Origin: Bradyrhizobium sp. AS23.2 | GTDB taxonomy: Bacteria; Pseudomonadota; Alphaproteobacteria; Rhizobiales; Xanthobacteraceae | Direction: 5' to 3' | DNA: 64,000 bases | NCBI RefSeq assembly: GCF_001908185.1 | Contig: NZ_LGHM01000125.1 | Location: 55,644 to 119,643, forward strand | Part shown: positions 19,118 to 28,437 of the stretch, in pieces | Position numbering within the stretch: the first letter of the stretch is position 1 | Layout of the letters: each line of letters opens with the position of its first letter | Position numbers and translations under genes: made by a program | The notes under the pieces: model-generated | Told to the model about the DNA's origin: nothing | Database searches by the model: none | The model's input: the letters and a program-made list of their open reading frames with translations, nothing else

Positions 19118-20404
19118 TCAGGAACCGGCTTCCACCGCCTTCGGTGTGGCCTGCCGCTCGCGGATGACCATGCCACCTGCGACGCCGACGCCGATGACGT
19201 ACATCCAGCCCTCGTGGAAGTCGAACAGATGGGAGTTGAACAACGAGGTGAAGATATTCTGCACCACGACCAGAAGCCCGATCCAGTTGGCCAGCCCGTC
19301 GCCGCGAAACAAAAGCAGATGGACGAGCCACATCGCATAGAGCGCGACGATTCCGATGATGCCCCATTGCACGGCGACGGCCAGGGTCTGGTTATGGGGA
19401 TTCGGAAACACCCTGGCGCCCTTGAGCCAGTCCGCGCTCTTGGCGACCTTGGCGAACAGCCCAAAGGTAGAGCCTGTTCCGTGACCCGCGAGCGGAGCCT
19501 GTTCGAAGAACTCGATTGAGTTCCGCCAGTATTCGAGCCGCTCGCCCATCGACGTCGGAACCTTCTCCTGCGTGTAACGCCGATAGTCGCTGGAAAAGGT
19601 GTCGGCGGTCTTACGCAATTGCGGCGAAGCCTGCCAGGCGAGAACTGCGCTGACGAGCAGTGCGGCCGAGATGACCGCGATGCTGCGCCATCTGAGGTGA
19701 AGCAGCGCGAACACACCGATCATGATCGGTACGGTGACGAGCGCGGTACGCGACACCACCACGAAGGCCATGTTGACGAAGAAGCTGAGCGCAAGCACCG
19801 TGAGCAGCCCGGCGAACCAGTAGCGCTTCTCGCGCAGCAGCGTCACGATTGGATAAGCGAGCGCGACCGCGCACAGCGTGAATTCCTGGCTCTGGTCGAT
19901 GTAGTTCTTGACGAAGATGCCACGCTCTGCGTCGACCCCGGGCTTCAGCGAAAGGCCCGGGAAGAATGTGACCAGCCACGACATCACCGACAGCAGCGCA
20001 CAGGACACCAGGAAGGCGATGAAGATCCAGTGGCCGCGCCGCGAGCGCTCGAAATGGTAGAGCAGGACAGGCAGCACGAGCAGCTTGACCGCCGGACTGA
20101 CTGCATAGAAGCGCATACCCCAGGCTGCGTCTGACCACAGCGTTCCCACCAGCGCGAGCAGGAACAGCGCGATCGGCGTCGCCGAGACCGGACGCTTCAG
20201 CGATTGCAGGAATGCCTTGAAATCGAGGAACGGCACCATGCAGATCAGGAACATGGCGTTGAAGATCGCCGTGAGCGAAGTCGACCAGGGCAGCGAGGCC
20301 ACGGTCAGGATAGCGAACAGATCGGCCGTCTCGCACCACGCTGCCGGGCTGCGCAAGCGCCGCCCCAGCATCTGGAAGGTCGTCTCCCGGACAAGCGCCG
20401 TCAC
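19118..20404 (-). CDS. O-antigen ligase family protein (WaaL-like)
   Basis: 428 residues, about eleven membrane segments and a large periplasmic loop. Ligase-family marks: AGHGTGSTFGLF and the His-containing FPNPHNQTLAVAVQWG. WaaL joins the finished O-chain to lipid A-core at the periplasmic face; Wzy polymerases share the fold, so ligase versus polymerase is not settled by sequence alone. It starts at GTG 20404, overlapping the hldE stop codon as GTGA. Its translation is therefore probably coupled to ribosomes finishing hldE, which matters because hldE is frameshifted here. Confidence 0.86.
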   Translation of the reverse strand: MTALVRETTFQMLGRRLRSPAAWCETADLFAILTVASLPWSTSLTAIFNAMFLICMVPFLDFKAFLQSLKRPVSATPIALFLLALVGTLWSDAAWGMRFYAVSPAVKLLVLPVLLYHFERSRRGHWIFIAFLVSCALLSVMSWLVTFFPGLSLKPGVDAERGIFVKNYIDQSQEFTLCAVALAYPIVTLLREKRYWFAGLLTVLALSFFVNMAFVVVSRTALVTVPIMIGVFALLHLRWRSIAVISAALLVSAVLAWQASPQLRKTADTFSSDYRRYTQEKVPTSMGERLEYWRNSIEFFEQAPLAGHGTGSTFGLFAKVAKSADWLKGARVFPNPHNQTLAVAVQWGIIGIVALYAMWLVHLLLFRGDGLANWIGLLVVVQNIFTSLFNSHLFDFHEGWMYVIGVGVAGGMVIRERQATPKAVEAGS

Positions 20405-21884
20405 TTGGCCCCTCCCCGCGCGCGATGGACCAGCGCCGTCGTGCTGAAGCCCTGGAGGATGTCGACCAGCACCACCGTTCCGCCGGCAGCCTCGACGACC
20501 TCGTGGCCGACGACCTGCTCGCGGGTGTAGTCGCCGCCCTTGACCAGCACGCTCGGCTTGATCCGGGTAATCAGGTCGATCGGCGTATCGTCCTCGAAGA
20601 TGACGACGAGATCGACCGCTTCGAGCGCCGCCAGCACCTCACCCCGCGCGCGCTCGTCCTGGACGGGGCGATCGGCGCCCTTCAGCCGCCGCACCGAGCG
20701 TCGCTGTTGAGGCCCACGACCAGGCGGTCGCAGGCGGCGCGCGCCGCGGTCAGCACCTTGACGTGGCCGGGATGCAGGATGTCGAAGCAGCCATTGGTGA
20801 AGCCGACGCGCTGGCCCAGCCTCTTCCATTCGGCGAGCTGCGCGTCGAGCGCGCCCGGTTCGAGGACGATCTTCTCCTCGGCCGCGAGATAGGCATGCGG
20901 CAGGATCTTTCGCCGCAGCTCGGCCGCGCTCACGCTGGCTGTACCCTGCTTGCCGACGGCGACGGCGGCGGCGGCATTTGCCACGCGCAGCGCCGTGTCC
21001 CAGTCCGCGCCTGCGGCGATCGACACTGCGAGCGCCGCGGCGACGGTATCACCTGCACCGGAGACGTCGCGCACCTTCACAGGGAAAGCCGGCACATGGA
21101 CGGCCTTGCCAACGCGCGGCACCAGCGTCATGCCGTGCTCGCCCTGCGTGACCAGGATCGCCTCGCAATCGGCGAGCCGCATCACATCCTCGCTGGCATC
21201 GACGATGCTCTGCGTGGTGTCGGCGCGGCTTCGCGTGGCCTCCGAAAACTCCTTGCGATTGGGCGTGAGCAGCGTCGCGCCGCGATAGATCGCCCAGTTC
21301 AGGCTCTTGGGATCGACGATCACGGGCTTGCCGAGCTTTCGCGCGGCATCGATCGTGTGCCGGATCACGCGCGCGGTCAGCACGCCCTTGGCGTAGTCCG
21401 ATAGCAGCACGATGTCGGCGCGCGCGATCTGCGGCAGGATCGCCTCGATCAACCTGGTTTCGACCGCGTCGGAGGCTGGCAGCGCCTGCTCCCAATCCGC
21501 GCGCAGCATATGCGTGGAGAAATGCTCGGAGACGAAGCGCACTTTCCGTGTGGTCGGCCGCGACGGATCGCAGACCAGCACGCTTTCGATTCCGGCCTGT
21601 TCTTCGAGCGCGGCCTTGAGCCGTGCACCGGCGTCATCCTCGCCGACGAGGCCGACGAAGATGCAGCGCGCGCCGAGGGAGGCGACATTGCGCGCGACGT
21701 TGCCGGCGCCGCCGATATGGATCTCGCTGCGCTGCGCGGCGATGACAGGCGCCGGCGCTTCCGGCGATATCCGCGACACCTCGCCGTAGACGAACTCGTC
21801 CAGCATGATATCGCCGATGCAGAGCACCGTTCGGCGCGCGATGTCTTGTGCGAGGGCATCGAAGTCGAGGATGGGCGTCGGCAT
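20401..21884 (-). pseudogene. hldE: hldE, bifunctional heptose 7-phosphate kinase / 1-phosphate adenylyltransferase, with a 1-bp frameshift
   Basis: Restored, the gene gives 494 residues from ATG 21884, the normal length. The ribokinase-fold half is intact (IGGAGNVARNVASLGA, DVSGAGDTVAAALA), and the cytidylyltransferase-fold half starts intact (TNGCFDILHPGHVKVL). One base is missing between 20697 and 20698: the frame reads GLNSDA then RCGG and stops at 20682, whereas the next frame continues SVRRLKGADRPVQDE to the stop at 20401. A base restored after GACGC gives the expected 'NSDASVRRLKG'. HldE makes ADP-heptose with HldD. The in-frame extension upstream of 21884 is only the shadow of hldD. 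This may be a sequencing error or a true mutation. Confidence 0.88.
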
Positions 21885-21895
21885 GGTGATGAGCC

Positions 21896-22876
21896 TCAGC
21901 GGAAGCGGTCGGGCCTGTCGAGATAATCCCCGACATAGACCTTCACCGCGTCTTCGAGCGTCGTGAAGCCACCGTTGTAGCCGGCACGGCAGAGGCGATC
22001 GACCTCGCTCTGGGTGAAGTACTGGTAGGCGCCGCGGATCGTCTCGGGCATGTCGATGTATTCGATGTTCGGCCTGGCGCCGAGCGCCGCATAGGCCGCA
22101 AGCATCAGATCCCTGAAGCTGCGCGCCTTGCCGGTGCCGACATTGAAGAGCCCGGACACGGAGGGCGTTGCGAGCAGCCACATCACGACGCGCACGACGT
22201 CGTCGACATAGATGAAATCGCGGCGCTGGTCGCCGTCGGCGATGCCCTCGCGGTGCGACTTGAAAAGCTGCACGACGCGGCCCGCCTTGACGTCGTCGAA
22301 GCGGCGCGCCAGCACGCTCATCATCGAGCCCTTGTGGTACTCGTTGGGGCCGAACACGTTGAAGAATTTTAGCCCGGCCCATTGCGGCGGCAACCGATCG
22401 CCGTTCGCGACGCGCTCGGCGACGGCGAGATCGAACAGGTGCTTGCTCCAGCCGTAGAGATTCATCGGCCGCAGTTTCTTCAGCGCCGGCAGCGAGGCGT
22501 CGTCGTCAAAACCTTCCGCGCCGTCGCCGTAGGTCGCGGCCGACGAAGCGTAGATGAATTGGACAGCATTCGCGGTACACCAGTCGAGCAGACGCATGGA
22601 CAGGCGGAAATTCGTTTCGATCACGAGATCGCCGTCGGTCGCGGTGGTCTCGGAAATCGCCCCGAGATGGATCACGGCATCGAGCTTGCGGCCCTTCAGC
22701 CAGTCGAGCAGCTCGGCCGGCGGGACGATATCCACAAGCTGCCGCTTGGCGAGGTTCCGCCATTTGCCGTCGTCGCCGAGGAGATCGCAGATGACGACGT
22801 CGCTGCGGCCGGCGTCATTCAACGCAGCAACAACATTCGATCCGATAAAACCGGCCCCGCCGGTCACCAGCAACAT
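21896..22876 (-). CDS. hldD: ADP-L-glycero-D-manno-heptose 6-epimerase
   Basis: 326 residues from ATG 22876, where the NAD motif MLLVTGGAGFIGSNVV begins; the longer frame to 23008 adds non-family sequence. Marks of HldD: ASSAATYG (Ser), YGWSKHLFD (Tyr/Lys), KFFNVFGPNEYHKGSM and RRDFIYVDDV. It converts ADP-D-glycero- to ADP-L-glycero-D-manno-heptose, the donor for WaaF. The hldE start follows after 11 bases. It is divergent from waaF, so core-synthesis genes share this spacer. Confidence 0.93.
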   Translation of the reverse strand: MLLVTGGAGFIGSNVVAALNDAGRSDVVICDLLGDDGKWRNLAKRQLVDIVPPAELLDWLKGRKLDAVIHLGAISETTATDGDLVIETNFRLSMRLLDWCTANAVQFIYASSAATYGDGAEGFDDDASLPALKKLRPMNLYGWSKHLFDLAVAERVANGDRLPPQWAGLKFFNVFGPNEYHKGSMMSVLARRFDDVKAGRVVQLFKSHREGIADGDQRRDFIYVDDVVRVVMWLLATPSVSGLFNVGTGKARSFRDLMLAAYAALGARPNIEYIDMPETIRGAYQYFTQSEVDRLCRAGYNGGFTTLEDAVKVYVGDYLDRPDRFR

Positions 22877-23036
22877 TCCAGCTTCCCTGCCTGATTTCCT
22901 AAGGTCCGGTCCTGCCGTAGCGCATGATCCGTCAAAGTGTAAGCGGTTTTGGGATCGGGCCTCGAGCGGCTTTACCTGCCGGCCCGGAGCGGCTAACCGA
23001 ACCGCCATATTTGCGCACCCTTGGTCCTATTAACAA

Positions 23037-24107
23037 ATGAACAAAGATTCGCAACTTAGCGGAGATGCAGATCGGAGCGACACCCGCCCGATCCTGATCA
23101 TTCCCTACATGTGGATCGGCGATTTCGTCCGGAATCACACCGTCGTCTGGGTCCTGAAGGAGCGCTGGCCGAATCGGCCGGTCGACCTCCTGACCACATC
23201 GCTGTGCGCCCCGCTGGTCGACTACATGCCCGGCGTGCGCCAGGGGATCGTCTGGGACCTGCCGCGCAGCCGGCTCGCCGTGGGCCGCCAGTTTGGCCTG
23301 GCGAAGCTCCTGCGCGAGCGGAACTACGGCACTGCCCTGGTGCTGCCCCGGACCTGGAAGGCAGCGATCGCGCCCGCGCTGGCCGGCATCCCCGAACGGG
23401 TCGGCTTCGTCGGCGAGTTCCGGTTCGGCCTGATCAACCGCTGGCGCTGGGGCGAGAAGCGGCTGCCCCGTTTCATCGACAAGAATGCCGCCCTCGCCCA
23501 GCCTGATGGCGCGCCCCTGCCCCCGGAATGGCCGGTGCCGCAATTACGGGTTCCGGCGGAGGAGATCGCACGCTGGCGGCAGGCCAACGGCCTGAGCGCC
23601 GGGGCTGCTGTAGCGCTGGCCCCCGGCTCGGTCGGCGTCTCCAAGCGCTGGACCTACTATCCCGAGGCTGCCCGGTTACTGGTCGAGCGCGGGCTGGAGG
23701 TCTGGGTGGTCGGCGGCCCCGCGGAAAAGGGGCTGGCCCAGGAGATCGTCGCCGCGGGTGGCCCGGGGGTCCGGGACCTAACCGGCAACGATTTGCGCAA
23801 CGGCGTGCTGGCCATGGCCGCAGCCGGCGTCGCCATTTCCAACGATTCGGGGCTGATGCACATCGCGGCCGCCCTGGGGACGCCCACCATGGGCATCTTC
23901 GGCCCGACCAGCCCCTACCTCTGGGCCCCCCTCAACGGGCTTGCCGCAACCGTGGTCCAGGACAAGAGCGTGCTGTCCTGCCAGCCCTGCCAGAGCACGA
24001 TCTGCCGGATGAACGACCACCGCTGCATGCGCGACATCGCGGCCTCCGAGGTGGTGGCGATCGCGCAGCGGGTGCTCAGTGAGGCTGGGGCGCGGGTTGA
24101 GACCTGA
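23037..24107 (+). CDS. waaF: lipopolysaccharide heptosyltransferase II
   Basis: 356 residues of GT9. Marks: IIPYMWIGDFVRNHTVV at the N-terminus (family 'xGDxV'), PGSVGVSKRWTYYPEAARLL, NDSGLMHIAAALGTPTMGIFGPTSP in part, and the Cys-rich tail CQPCQSTICRMNDHRCM. It adds the second heptose to the inner core from ADP-heptose. It faces hldD/hldE, so donor synthesis and transfer are adjacent. About 25 bases after the stop is a weak hairpin CACCG..CGGTG followed by TTTTT, a possible terminator. Confidence 0.9.
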   Translation: MNKDSQLSGDADRSDTRPILIIPYMWIGDFVRNHTVVWVLKERWPNRPVDLLTTSLCAPLVDYMPGVRQGIVWDLPRSRLAVGRQFGLAKLLRERNYGTALVLPRTWKAAIAPALAGIPERVGFVGEFRFGLINRWRWGEKRLPRFIDKNAALAQPDGAPLPPEWPVPQLRVPAEEIARWRQANGLSAGAAVALAPGSVGVSKRWTYYPEAARLLVERGLEVWVVGGPAEKGLAQEIVAAGGPGVRDLTGNDLRNGVLAMAAAGVAISNDSGLMHIAAALGTPTMGIFGPTSPYLWAPLNGLAATVVQDKSVLSCQPCQSTICRMNDHRCMRDIAASEVVAIAQRVLSEAGARVET

Positions 24108-24287
24108 GATCGTCGAGGCTCGCACCGATGATGCCATCGTGCCGGTGTTTTTGCCCGGCGCGTCAAACTTATTTCGTAAAATCCGCAACGGATCGCATTG
24201 GCCGTCAAGCCATTGATTCCGCTGTCACCGTCTACTTTGCATGGGGTTGTTTTCGAGATTTTTGTTCGCGGTCGCGAAAGCGGCCGA

Positions 24288-25325
24288 TCAGAGCAGCGGT
24301 CCGTAGACATCCCCGATCCGCGCCGCTTCCGCATCAAGGCTGAACTTCGCGAGCACGCGTGCCCGGCCACGCTCGCCCATCGCGGTTGCCGCAGCCACAT
24401 CGCGCATCAGCGGCTCCAGCGCTGCAGCCAGCGCATCGGCATCACCTGTCGGAATCAGCACGCCGCACACGCCATCCTCGACCACGAGCTCGGCCGCGCC
24501 GGCGCGCGCGGCGACGAGCGCGCTGCCGGCCGCCATTGCCTCGATCAGCGTCAGGCCAAAGCCTTCGTTGCGTGAGGTGAAGGCGTAGATAGTCAGCCGC
24601 TGATACCAGCGCTGCACCGCTTCAATCGGAAGCTCGCCGGTAATGACGATGCGCGATTGCAGGCCGGCGGCCTCGATGCGCTTCTTTAGATCGTTGGCAA
24701 AGGGCGTTTGCTCCGGCGTAACCTGACCGACGATGACGGCGGTGAAATCCGGATAGCGCGGCAACAGGCGGCACATTGCATCGACGAACACGTCGGTGCC
24801 CTTCTGCGCGCGCACGCGGCCGAAGCAGCCGATCGCGTAGCGGCCTGGCAAACCACTCTCGGCAAAAGCCGCGGCGCGATCGACCGGCGGCACATAGACG
24901 TCGGTGTCGACGCCGTGCGGGATCACCGTCGCCTTCACTTTGAGAAACGAGGCCGAGATGCCAGAGGTCGCGATGATCGCGTCCATGCGCCGAATCAGCC
25001 AGCGCGTGATCCAGCTGTGATGTCGCTGCGCCGCCGAGGTGAACACGAGCTTGAGCGGCCAGCCGAGCGCGCGCAACAGCACGCCCGCGATCATCTCGTT
25101 ATTGCGGCGCGCATGCCAGATCAGCGGCGTCTTGCGGCGCCATAGTTTCAGGACATCAGCGGCGCTCAGGCGCGCGATCCCCTCCGGCGCGTCCGAGCCG
25201 AACCACGCGGCGCGAAACAGCCTTGCCAGCCGCGGCGCCACCATCCGGTTGGTCGCGGTGACCCCGGAATAGCGCCTGTGCAGATTTGGCACGATCACTT
25301 GCAGACCGTCCGGGGAATTCGCCAC
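24288..25325 (-). CDS. GT4 glycosyltransferase, LpcC-like core mannosyltransferase candidate
   Basis: 345 residues. The N-terminus VIVPNLHRRYSGVTATN resembles rhizobial LpcC ('APNxKRRLSGVTST'), which adds mannose to Kdo in the core using GDP-mannose. Donor-domain marks: FGRVRAQKGTDVFVDAM, FTSRNEGFGLTLIEAMAAG with the EX7E Glu residues, and ARAGAAELV. GDP-mannose would come from the ManC gene in this window. The gene stands alone on the minus strand between waaF and galE. LpcC assignment rests on the N-terminal motif as I remember it. Confidence 0.82.
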   Translation of the reverse strand: MANSPDGLQVIVPNLHRRYSGVTATNRMVAPRLARLFRAAWFGSDAPEGIARLSAADVLKLWRRKTPLIWHARRNNEMIAGVLLRALGWPLKLVFTSAAQRHHSWITRWLIRRMDAIIATSGISASFLKVKATVIPHGVDTDVYVPPVDRAAAFAESGLPGRYAIGCFGRVRAQKGTDVFVDAMCRLLPRYPDFTAVIVGQVTPEQTPFANDLKKRIEAAGLQSRIVITGELPIEAVQRWYQRLTIYAFTSRNEGFGLTLIEAMAAGSALVAARAGAAELVVEDGVCGVLIPTGDADALAAALEPLMRDVAAATAMGERGRARVLAKFSLDAEAARIGDVYGPLL

Positions 25326-25450
25326 GTCATGCTCCGTTTAGCAGGCCCCCTATACGCAACATTAAGCATAGTGACCAGTTCAGGGCTGCCGAAACCCCCT
25401 CTTCACCGCGCAAACGCTAGCATTGGTGTTGATCGAAGACGGGTGAGATC

Positions 25451-26464
25451 ATGACTGTGCTAGTCACCGGCGGCGCCGGCTATATCGGAAGTCACACGGT
25501 CCTGGCGCTGGCGGAAGCCGGCGAGGACGTCGTGGTGATCGATGATCTCTCCACCGGCTTCTCCGCCTATTTGCCGGAAGGCGTGCCGCTGTTCATTGGC
25601 GATGCCGGCGACGAGAACCTGGTCGAGGGCGTGATCGCCCAGCACAATATCGAGAGCATCATCCATTTCGCCGGCTCGGTCGTCGTGCCGGATTCGATGC
25701 GCGATCCGCTCGGCTACTATCGCAACAACTTCATGACCGCGCGCAACCTGCTCAACGTCGCAGTGAAGCGCGGCATCAACCGCTTCATCTTCTCCTCGAC
25801 CGCCGCCGTCTACGGCAATCCGGACCAGGTGCCGGTGCCAGAGCATGCGCCGACGCGGCCGCTGTCGCCCTACGGCTCATCGAAGCTGATGACCGAGATC
25901 ATGCTGCACGACGTCGCCTCCGCCTACGGCATGCGATATGTGACCTTGCGCTACTTCAACGTCGCCGGCGCGGACCCGCAGGCGCGCATCGGCCTTGCCA
26001 CCGTCGGCGCCACGCATCTGCTCAAGATCGCGGTCGAGGCCGCAACCGGCCAGCGCGCCAAGATCGACGTGTTCGGCACCGACTACCCGACCCAGGACGG
26101 CAGCTGCATTCGCGACTTCATTCACGTCACGGACCTTTCGCAGGCCCATCGCTCGGCGCTGGCTTATTTGCGCAATGGCGGCGCCTCGACGACGCTGAAT
26201 TGCGGCTACGGCCGCGGCTATTCGGTGCTTGAAACCATCGACGCAGTGCGCCGGGTCTCGGGGCGCAGTTTCGCCGTGCAATACGCGCCGCGCCGGGCGG
26301 GCGACATCATGACCATGGTCGCCGACACCGGCCGCATCCGCGGCCTGCTCGACTGGAAGCCGCAATACGACGATCTCGAGACCATCGCCGCGCACGCCCT
26401 GGCGTGGGAGGACAAGCTGTTCCGCGAGCGCCATGGCGAACTCCGCCAGGCCGTCTCGGCCTAG
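25451..26464 (+). CDS. galE: UDP-glucose 4-epimerase
   Basis: 337 residues. NAD motif VLVTGGAGYIGSHTVLAL, FSSTAAVYG (Ser), YGSSKLMTE (Tyr/Lys), RYFNVAGADPQARIG and GSCIRDFIHVTDL are all standard for GalE. It interconverts UDP-glucose and UDP-galactose for LPS and exopolysaccharide. The ATG at 25451 has GGGTGAG upstream. Hairpins follow the stop, then an MsbA-like exporter gene on the same strand. Confidence 0.94.
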   Translation: MTVLVTGGAGYIGSHTVLALAEAGEDVVVIDDLSTGFSAYLPEGVPLFIGDAGDENLVEGVIAQHNIESIIHFAGSVVVPDSMRDPLGYYRNNFMTARNLLNVAVKRGINRFIFSSTAAVYGNPDQVPVPEHAPTRPLSPYGSSKLMTEIMLHDVASAYGMRYVTLRYFNVAGADPQARIGLATVGATHLLKIAVEAATGQRAKIDVFGTDYPTQDGSCIRDFIHVTDLSQAHRSALAYLRNGGASTTLNCGYGRGYSVLETIDAVRRVSGRSFAVQYAPRRAGDIMTMVADTGRIRGLLDWKPQYDDLETIAAHALAWEDKLFRERHGELRQAVSA

Positions 26465-26478
26465 ATTCCGTCCCGGCG

Positions 26479-26518
26479 CAAGCCCTTAATTGGGCTTGAA
26501 AAGCCCCGCTTTAGCGGG
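26479..26518 (+). terminator. double hairpin after galE (possible terminator or attenuator)
   Basis: First hairpin CAAGCCC-TTAATT-GGGCTTG at 26479-26498, then AAAA, then CCCGC-TTTA-GCGGG at 26505-26518. No long T-run follows, so read-through to the msbA-like gene is likely. Confidence 0.4.
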
Positions 26519-26582
26519 CACAGAGGCCATTCGATCCCTGACGCGCGGGCAGGCTTTTCCCTGTGCCGTCAATGGACTGCGG

Positions 26583-28391
26583 ATGGCCCAGTTTCCAAAG
26601 AAAATCACCGACGATCCCTATGCGGCAGCGATCCTGATTCGCCGCCTGGTCATGGAACAAGGAGTCAACTACTGGCGGCGCTACCTCGTCGCCTTCGCGC
26701 TGATGGCGGTCGCCGCCGGCGCAACCGCATGCGCGACCTACGTGCTCGGCCAGGTCATCAACCAGGCCTATGTCGACAAGAACATCCCGGGCATCGCGAT
26801 GCTGTCGGGCGTCACGGTCCTGCTGCTGTTCATCAAGGGCGTGGCGACCTACGGCCACATGGTGATCCTGACCAAGATCAGCAACGCCATTCTCGCCACC
26901 AACCAGCGCCAGCTCTTCGCCAAGCTGATGAGCGAAAGTGTCGGTTTCTTCTCCGAGCGGCATTCGTCTGAATTCCTGGCGCGCCTGACGGCCGGCGCCA
27001 AATCCATCACCGACGTCCTCAACATGCTGGTCAACGCCATCGGGCGCGATCTGCTGATGCTGCTCGCCATGATCGGCGTGATGGTGTGGCAGGATCCGCT
27101 GATGTCGTTCATTGGCCTCGTCGCGGTGCCGCCGGCGATGCTGGTGCTGCGCAAGCTGGTCAAGCGCATCAAGGGCCTCGCCTACAATCAGTTCACCGGC
27201 ACCGCCGACATCCTGGAGACGATGCAGGAGTCGCTGCAGGGCATCCGCACGGTCAAGGCGTTCACGCTGGAAGAGACGATGCAGAGCCGCATCGACGAGA
27301 ACATCGCGATCGTCGAGCGCAATGCCAACAAGATGGCCCGTGTCGCCAATCGCTCCAACCCGCTGATGGAGATGCTCGGCGGCTTCGCCGTCGCCGGCTG
27401 TTTGCTTTATGGTGGCTACAGCGTGGTCGCGCTCAACGCCACACCCGGCGCATTCTTTTCCTTCATGACCGCCTTCCTGATGGCGACCGAGCCGGCCAAG
27501 CGGCTGGCGCGGCTGAACATCGACCTGAACAGCCAGCTCGTCGGCGCGCGCATGCTGCTCGAGGTCGTCGACAGCCCGGCAAGCGAACACACTGACGACG
27601 ACAAGCCGGCGCTAAAGCTGTCCGACGCGCGGATCGAGCTGCGCGACGTCAGCTTCTCCTATCGCAGCGGCGAGACCGTGCTCAACCGCATGAGCTTCGT
27701 CGCCGAGCCCGGAAAGGTCACCGCGCTGGTCGGCCCGTCCGGCGGCGGCAAGTCGACCGTGCTGGCGCTACTGCTGCGTTTCTACGAGGTGACGCAGGGC
27801 GACATCGTGATCGACGGCCAGTCGATCAACGCGATCTCGCGCAAGTCGCTGCGGGCACAGACCGCCTATGTCGGCCAGGACGTCTATTTGTTCCGCGACA
27901 CCATCCGCAACAACATCGCCTTCGGCCGGTCGGGCGCGAGCGAGGACGAGATCATCGGGGCGGCGAAGGCGGCCTGCGCGCATGATTTCATCATGGGCTT
28001 TCCGCTCGGCTACGACACGCCGGTCGGCGAGCACGGCACTCAGCTCTCGGGCGGCCAGCGCCAGCGCATCGCGGTAGCGCGCGCGCTGATCAAGAACGCG
28101 CCGATCATCCTGCTGGACGAAGCTACCGCTGCGCTCGACTCGGAATCCGAGCGGCAGGTGCAGGAGGCGATCGAGCACCTCTGCCAGAACCGCACCACCA
28201 TCGTGATCGCGCATCGCCTGCACACCATCATGCACGCCGATGCGATCCTGGTGGTCGAGGGCGGCGAGATCGTCGAGCAGGGCCGGCACGACGAGCTGCT
28301 TCGCCGCGGCGGCCGCTACGCCTCCTTCTTCCGACTGCAACACCACGACGCCGGCCCTTTGGGGCTGGCGCCGGTCAGTGCAACCGCATAG
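26583..28391 (+). CDS. MsbA-like ABC exporter (fused membrane and ATPase domains)
   Basis: 602 residues from ATG 26583, where the family-like start MAQFPKKITDDPYAAAIL begins. Six membrane segments in the first 340 residues, then an ATPase domain with Walker A GPSGGGKST, Q-loop TAYVGQDVYLF, signature LSGGQRQRIAVARAL and Walker B IILLDEATAALD. This type flips lipid A-core or other lipid-linked glycans across the inner membrane. Placed after galE in an LPS region, lipid A-core export fits, but export of another glycolipid is possible. Confidence 0.88.
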   Translation: MAQFPKKITDDPYAAAILIRRLVMEQGVNYWRRYLVAFALMAVAAGATACATYVLGQVINQAYVDKNIPGIAMLSGVTVLLLFIKGVATYGHMVILTKISNAILATNQRQLFAKLMSESVGFFSERHSSEFLARLTAGAKSITDVLNMLVNAIGRDLLMLLAMIGVMVWQDPLMSFIGLVAVPPAMLVLRKLVKRIKGLAYNQFTGTADILETMQESLQGIRTVKAFTLEETMQSRIDENIAIVERNANKMARVANRSNPLMEMLGGFAVAGCLLYGGYSVVALNATPGAFFSFMTAFLMATEPAKRLARLNIDLNSQLVGARMLLEVVDSPASEHTDDDKPALKLSDARIELRDVSFSYRSGETVLNRMSFVAEPGKVTALVGPSGGGKSTVLALLLRFYEVTQGDIVIDGQSINAISRKSLRAQTAYVGQDVYLFRDTIRNNIAFGRSGASEDEIIGAAKAACAHDFIMGFPLGYDTPVGEHGTQLSGGQRQRIAVARALIKNAPIILLDEATAALDSESERQVQEAIEHLCQNRTTIVIAHRLHTIMHADAILVVEGGEIVEQGRHDELLRRGGRYASFFRLQHHDAGPLGLAPVSATA

Positions 28392-28437
28392 CATTCATCT
28401 CACCCCAAGGTCACCTCAAGAGCAGCGAGACCGCTTC

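Noticed and set aside
21885..22382. N-terminal extension of the hldE frame
   Set aside because: It is the frame-shifted shadow of hldD; HldE homology starts at ATG 21884.
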